This document shows positions 59,577 through 64,000 of a stretch of DNA of 64,000 nucleotides, piece after piece. The position numbers were made by a program, and so were the translations under genes. This stretch comes from Gemmatimonadetes bacterium 13_1_40CM_69_22 (GTDB lineage Bacteria > Gemmatimonadota > Gemmatimonadetes > Gemmatimonadales > GWC2-71-9): assembly GCA_001917665.1 (NCBI GenBank), contig MNEL01000033.1, positions 1-64,000 of the forward strand, read 5' to 3'. The notes beneath the pieces were generated by a model that was given only the letters and a program-made list of their open reading frames with translations, had not been told where the DNA came from and made no database searches. Position 1 is the stretch's first letter. Each line of letters starts with the position of its first letter.

Positions 59577-61448
59577 CTAGTACCCGGGGTTCTGCTGCAG
59601 GCCGGCGATGGCCGCTTCACCCGCCGGGATCGGGTACAACGTGTCCCGCGGTGCGAATGCCGCGCCCATGAGCAGGGCAGCCCGGCCCGGAACCACCCCG
59701 TTCTGCCGGATGATGTCGAACCAGCGCTGTTGCTCCATCCCCAGCTCCACACGGCGCTCCTGCCAAATAGCATCGAGCAGCGCCTGTCCCGTGGCCGTCA
59801 CGTTGGGAAGCAGCGTCTGCGCCGCGATGGTAACGGCCAGCGTTTGCGTGGTGATGACCCCGGTGACGGAGTCCTGTCGCACGCGCAGCACATCGAGCGT
59901 GACGTTGACGCCGGGCGTTTTCGAGTTCACCGCGGTGAAATAATCGGCCACGGTGGCGATCGGCGTCCCGTCGATCGCGCGGACGATGTCGATCGTATCG
60001 ACCCGCACCGGCGGGATCGTGGCGGAGGCGCAGCCGCCGACGCAGCGGGACTTGAAGCTGCGCAGTCCCGCAGTGAAGGCCGGACTGGTCGGATTGACGT
60101 AGCGCACGAACACGCGGCTCTCTCCCGAGGGTCGAGCGAGCACGGCAGAGTCGATCGGTGCAGCGAGCAGCTCGGGCGTGAAGCCGAGCGTCACCGTTTG
60201 GGTGCCACGCGCACGCGCGCGAACCTGGTTCAGGTAACTCTGCGCTTTGGCGATATCTCCCGTCTGATACGCCGCCTCGGCCCCGATCAGCAACACGTCG
60301 GCGTAGCGGAGGCGCCGGAGGTTGATCCCCGAGTTGAAGGCGCCGCCGACGTTGCTGGGAGACATGAACGCCTTCTGGTTGTACCGGTTGTTCAGCATGC
60401 TCGGATTCAGGTAGACCACCAAACCGCTCCCGTCCGGGAGCAACTCCCACGGGTAGAGGATCGTGGTCTCGAGGCGCGGGTCACCCGGCTCGTAGGCGGC
60501 TTCGAGACTGGGTGACGGCGTGTTGAATCCCCAACCGATGTTCGGTGTGCCTCGCACGCCCTGCACCTCGGCATACTGAATGTTCGCGCCTCCCTCGCTC
60601 GGCTGCTTCCCGCCGCCTGGGGTCACGTTCGCTTCCACCTCCCATACCGACTCAGTGGAGTTTTCCCCTGCGTCCGTGAAGAGCGTCGCGTAATCGGCGA
60701 AGAGACCGTAGCCGGGCCGGCCGATGACCGAATCGGCATATGTCAGGGCGTGGGCGTAGTCCTTGCGGTAGAGGTACACCTCCGCCAGCATGCCCTGGGC
60801 GGCGCCCTTGGTGGCGCGGCCCACGTCCGCGGCGGCGTACTGCAACTTCGTCGGGAGCACGGCGCTCGCGTCCTGGAGATCCTGCTCGATCAGCGCGTAC
60901 ACCTCGTCCGCAGTGGCCCGCGGCTGGATGAACTGGTCCGGGGTGAGCGGCTGGGTGAAGAGCGGCACGCCTCCGAACGCCCGCGCCAAGAAGAAGTAGT
61001 AATAGGCGCGCAGGAACTTGTTCTCACCGATGAGCCGCGCCTTGAGGGTCGCATCCATCGGGACGTCGGGGATGTGCTGGATCGCCACGTTCGCCCGATA
61101 CACCCCCTTGTAATAGCCGGCCCAGGGATCCGCGAAGGCGAGGTTACCGGGATCGAAGGTGAGGTTGTCTAAGTCGCCCAGAAAGCTGGCGTCACCGGGC
61201 GTGCTCCCCTTGGTGGCGTCGTCCGACACGATGTCGGTCAGCCCGAGCCACGAGAAGACGTGCACCTGCCACTCGCGCAGCATGTTGTAGGTGGCGTTGG
61301 TCGCCGCCACGGCCTGGTCTGATGTCTTGAAGAAATTCTCCGTGGTGAGCACGCCTTTCGGCTCGGTCGAGAGGAAGTCGCATCCCGCGGCGAGGCCGAG
61401 GACGGCGAGGAGACAGAGCCCGCGCGTTGCTGTCGTTGAAGGTTTCAT
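59577..61448 (-). CDS. SusD/RagB-like lipoprotein with PDZ-like insert
   Basis: 623 residues. Lipobox LAVLGLAAGC. N-terminal SusD features: DFLSTEPKGVLTTENFFKT, NATYNMLREWQVHVFSW, GENKFLRAYYYFFLARAFGGVPLF, GMLAEVYLYRKDYAHALTYADSVI. The usual C-terminal ALLDAIWQERRVELGMEQQRWFDIIR block begins at ~555. Between ~441 and 551 is a PDZ-like segment: VFVRYVNPTSPAFTAGL, then VDTIDIVRAIDGTPIATVADYF and TPGVNVTLDVLR. It holds a CVGGC pair. SusD normally lacks such a domain. ATG 61448 has GGGGCGAG upstream. Partner of the SusC gene that precedes it. Confidence 0.85.
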   Translation of the reverse strand: MKPSTTATRGLCLLAVLGLAAGCDFLSTEPKGVLTTENFFKTSDQAVAATNATYNMLREWQVHVFSWLGLTDIVSDDATKGSTPGDASFLGDLDNLTFDPGNLAFADPWAGYYKGVYRANVAIQHIPDVPMDATLKARLIGENKFLRAYYYFFLARAFGGVPLFTQPLTPDQFIQPRATADEVYALIEQDLQDASAVLPTKLQYAAADVGRATKGAAQGMLAEVYLYRKDYAHALTYADSVIGRPGYGLFADYATLFTDAGENSTESVWEVEANVTPGGGKQPSEGGANIQYAEVQGVRGTPNIGWGFNTPSPSLEAAYEPGDPRLETTILYPWELLPDGSGLVVYLNPSMLNNRYNQKAFMSPSNVGGAFNSGINLRRLRYADVLLIGAEAAYQTGDIAKAQSYLNQVRARARGTQTVTLGFTPELLAAPIDSAVLARPSGESRVFVRYVNPTSPAFTAGLRSFKSRCVGGCASATIPPVRVDTIDIVRAIDGTPIATVADYFTAVNSKTPGVNVTLDVLRVRQDSVTGVITTQTLAVTIAAQTLLPNVTATGQALLDAIWQERRVELGMEQQRWFDIIRQNGVVPGRAALLMGAAFAPRDTLYPIPAGEAAIAGLQQNPGY

Positions 61449-61486
61449 AGCTCGCCCCGAATCGAATGAATTCACGTTAACATGTC

Positions 61487-64000
61487 TCAGAACGCCACAT
61501 CCAGGCCCACCGTAAACGTCCGCGCTGGGGGAAAGATCCCCCCGAAGGTGTCGATCCCGCTGGCGATCACCGAGCCTCCAGGCAGCTCGGGGGTGTAGCC
61601 GGTGTAGTTCGTGGCGTTGAACAGGTTGGTGCCGCTCAGGTAGACCCTGGCCTGCCCGATGCCGAGTCCGTTCGTTGCGCTCACGGGCAACCGATAACCG
61701 ACCTGCACGTTCTGCAGCTTGAGGAAGGAGCCGTCCTCGATGAATCGGTCGGAGGCCACGTAGTTGGTTCCGGCCGTGGTCACCCGCGGCTCCGTGTTGC
61801 TCGTGCCCTGCCCGTGCCAGCGGTTCAAGTACGAGGCCTCGAAGTTCTCGACCCCGAAGCGGACCGCCTTCTTGCCGTTGAACACCTTGTTGCCCGCCTG
61901 TCCGCTGAAGTTGGCCGAGACATCGAAATCTCCAAAACGGAGGCGACCGTTGAACCCGTACACGACATCCGGGATGGGGCAGCCGAGGAACTGCTTGTCC
62001 GCGTCGGTGATCGTCTTGTCGCCGTTCGTATCGACGTAGCGCAGGTCCCCGGGCTGCTCGCCGACGTTGCGAGTCGGTGAGCTGGCGATCTCCGCCGCCG
62101 TCTGGAAGACTCCCTGCACCTTCAAACCCCAGAAGCAGCCGATCGGCTGGCCGACCGCCGTGCGCGTCGTGAACGTGACCTCGTTGCCGAGGCCGCCGGC
62201 GAGGATTTGCGTGTTGCCCTGACCGAGCGCCTTCACGGTGTTGCTGATGGTGGAGCCGTTCAAGCCGAGCTCTAGGTCCGCGGCGCCCAGCTTACGGCGC
62301 CAGGCGAACGTGCCCTCGATGCCGGTGTTCAGGACCTTGGCCGCGTTCACGTAGGGCTGCGTCGACACGCCGATGTAGGCGGGGATCGGTACCTGCACCA
62401 AGATGCCGTCGGTGAGGCGGTGATAGTAGTCGAGCGTGGCCTCGAGCTGACCATCCAACAGCACCATGTCGGCGCCGACGTCGCTCTGGGTCGTCTTCTC
62501 CCATTTGACCTGCGGGTTGGCCAGCTCGATGGGGCTGGCGCCGTATTGCAGCGTCTCACCGGTCCCGAACACGGCGTTCAGGTTGCCGGTGACGATCGGG
62601 ATGCCGGGATACGCGCCGATCTTGTCGTTGCCGGTCTCCCCCCAACTGGCGCGCAGCTTCAGGGCCGAGAACGGCCCTTTCTCCTTCATGAACGGCTCTT
62701 CCTTCAGATTCCACGCGACCGCGAACGACGGGAACGAGCCGTAGCGATTGTCCGGGCCGAACCGCGACGATCCGTCGATGCGCATCGTGCCGGTGAACGA
62801 GTACCGGTCCTTGAGGGTGTAGTTGGCGCGGAACAGATAGGACAGCATCTTCCAGTCCGACGCACGGTTGAAGTTCGTTTCCCCCGCCGCGGCGCCTGCG
62901 TCACAGTACCAGAGACTCGGGTCTTCGCCGGCGATGTTGGTGCGCGCGCAGCCGAGCACTTCGTTGTAGAACGACTGCGCGGTGACCCCGGCGAGCAGGT
63001 TGAGGCGGTGGCGCTCCGACTGATAGTTGTAGGCGAGCGTGTTCTCCCACAGCCAGGAGCTGCTGGTGCCCGTCTCGACGTCGACGCTGGAGATGTCGTT
63101 CTTCTGAAGCGTCGAAACTGAGTACACGGGTACGAAACTCCGGAAGTGTGAGCGACCGAGGTCCACACCGAAACTGGACCGGAACGTGACGCTGTGCGGG
63201 AGATTCAGCTCGCCGAAGAAATTGCCGATCAGGCGCGCGTTGTTCTCGGTGTTGCGCGTGTAGAAGACGGTGGCCGCGGGATTGCCCGCCGAAGAGCGCA
63301 CCGTGCCATCGGCGAAGGTGCCGGCCGGATTGTACGGCGCCACGGTCGGGTCCGCGCGGTAGAGCACGCTCAACACGTCCGGTGGTCGGTCGTCGTCGGT
63401 ATAGGAAACCGCGAGGTTGTGCCCCAGCAGCAGGTGGTTCGTCACGCGATAGTCGTTGTTCAGGCGCAGCGTGACCCGATGGAAGTCCGACTTCGGAACG
63501 ACGCCTGCCTGCCGAAAGTAGTCGCCACTGAAGTAGTACGTGACCTTGTCCGTGCCCCCCGAGCTCGAGACCTGGTAGTTCTGCATCGGCGCGGTTTCGA
63601 ACATCACCTTCTGCCAATCGGTGCCCGCCCCGATGGTATCCGGATTGGTGAAGTAGGCCGGCGCTCCCAGATTGGTGGCCAGCTCGTTGGCGAGTATGGC
63701 GTAGTCGTGCGCGTTGACGAGATCGACGCGATGCTCGACGGCCTGGGACCCGGCGTAGGCGTTGAAGCTGAAGTGCGTCGGGCGCTCGAGACCCCCGCGC
63801 TTGGTGGAGATGATGATGACACCGTTGGCGCCGCGCGAGCCGTAGATCGCTGTGGCCGAGGCGTCCTTGAGCACCTCGACGGACGTGACGTCGTTTGCCT
63901 GCAGGAACGAGACGTCGTCGGTCAGCATGCCGTCGACGACGTAAAGTGGGGACGCGTCGTTGAGGGTGCCGACGCCGCGGATACGCACGACGGCGCTGGC
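61487..64000 (-). CDS. SusC/RagA TonB-dependent receptor, 5' end outside the window
   Basis: At least 837 residues, open to the window edge. The plug part shows [46 protein letters not shown]. The barrel follows with TYYFSGDYFRQAGVV, LLGHNLAVSYTDDD, YSFTGTMRIDGSSRFGPDNRYGSFPSFAVAWNLKEEPFM, LKLRASWGETGND, VTGNLNAVFGTGE and a typical C-terminus PPARTFTVGLDVAF. The signal peptide, carboxypeptidase-like domain and TonB box are beyond 64000. With SusD, plug lipoprotein and two Glycoamylases it forms a minus-strand operon (spacing 38, 4 bp, overlap, overlap). Confidence 0.9.
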   Translation of the reverse strand, partial: ASAVVRIRGVGTLNDASPLYVVDGMLTDDVSFLQANDVTSVEVLKDASATAIYGSRGANGVIIISTKRGGLERPTHFSFNAYAGSQAVEHRVDLVNAHDYAILANELATNLGAPAYFTNPDTIGAGTDWQKVMFETAPMQNYQVSSSGGTDKVTYYFSGDYFRQAGVVPKSDFHRVTLRLNNDYRVTNHLLLGHNLAVSYTDDDRPPDVLSVLYRADPTVAPYNPAGTFADGTVRSSAGNPAATVFYTRNTENNARLIGNFFGELNLPHSVTFRSSFGVDLGRSHFRSFVPVYSVSTLQKNDISSVDVETGTSSSWLWENTLAYNYQSERHRLNLLAGVTAQSFYNEVLGCARTNIAGEDPSLWYCDAGAAAGETNFNRASDWKMLSYLFRANYTLKDRYSFTGTMRIDGSSRFGPDNRYGSFPSFAVAWNLKEEPFMKEKGPFSALKLRASWGETGNDKIGAYPGIPIVTGNLNAVFGTGETLQYGASPIELANPQVKWEKTTQSDVGADMVLLDGQLEATLDYYHRLTDGILVQVPIPAYIGVSTQPYVNAAKVLNTGIEGTFAWRRKLGAADLELGLNGSTISNTVKALGQGNTQILAGGLGNEVTFTTRTAVGQPIGCFWGLKVQGVFQTAAEIASSPTRNVGEQPGDLRYVDTNGDKTITDADKQFLGCPIPDVVYGFNGRLRFGDFDVSANFSGQAGNKVFNGKKAVRFGVENFEASYLNRWHGQGTSNTEPRVTTAGTNYVASDRFIEDGSFLKLQNVQVGYRLPVSATNGLGIGQARVYLSGTNLFNATNYTGYTPELPGGSVIASGIDTFGGIFPPARTFTVGLDVAF

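Overview
The window is 64 kb of very GC-rich bacterial chromosome. Its gene content points to Gemmatimonadota: Ser/Thr kinases of the ELGRGGMATVYLA type with TPR or PEGA tails, a DUF5916 outer-membrane protein, SusC/SusD proteins in a GC-rich genome, many beta-barrel and lipoprotein genes, and a large c-di-GMP and two-component repertoire. This is inference from protein families; there is no rRNA gene to settle it. I see no tRNA, rRNA, CRISPR array, prophage or insertion sequence. The DNA looks like ordinary chromosome apart from a few broken genes.

Layout. 1-4.7 kb: end of an outer-membrane protein, a truncated YdeI-like gene, a KdpE/KdpD-like two-component pair without kdpFABC, a small Fis-type regulator and a dienelactone hydrolase. 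4.7-13.3 kb: a c-di-GMP block (PAS-GGDEF-EAL, a doubly degenerate receiver/GGDEF protein, TPR-HD-GYP, sensor-GGDEF) with a lipoprotein and a pirin. 13.4-17.8 kb: a tightly overlapping operon of lipoprotein, zinc-ribbon kinase with PEGA tail, and secreted and barrel proteins. 17.9-24.8 kb: DUF5916 protein, CocE-type hydrolase, a Dps-DoxX stress operon and a DUF4287/SRPBCC-like protein. 25.1-30.5 kb: kinase-TPR protein, membrane protein with excisionase-type HTH, and an arsR-arsM arsenic methylation unit with two near-identical operators. 30.5-34.8 kb: a MacA/MacB-like export operon with two permeases. 34.9-38.5 kb: barrel protein and two c-type cytochromes. 38.6-47.3 kb: another kinase, secreted proteins, DUF1579, SRPBCC, a zinc-ribbon protein, an amidohydrolase, DUF445, a GNAT fragment and a methyltransferase. 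47.3-54.9 kb: a multi-PAS histidine kinase, a chorismate mutase behind what looks like a ribosome-mediated attenuator, an ABC exporter, a second zinc-ribbon paralogue, a radical SAM protein and a NarL-type regulator. 55-64 kb: a candidate structured RNA and a minus-strand polysaccharide utilisation locus (SusC, SusD with a PDZ-like insert, a stand-alone TonB plug lipoprotein, two Glycoamylase/GH144-type enzymes).

The observations I rate highest are: (1) a 31-codon leader peptide rich in Phe/Tyr with mutually exclusive antiterminator and terminator hairpins in front of chorismate mutase; (2) a SusD-like protein with a PDZ-like insertion; (3) at least two secreted-protein genes that seem to start at CTG overlapping the upstream stop; (4) a recurring TAnnnT box 7-10 nt before start codons without Shine-Dalgarno sequence, suggesting common leaderless transcripts; (5) a probable ~135-nt structured RNA at 55.0-55.16 kb. 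All were found by reading the sequence; none has been checked by database search or folding software.
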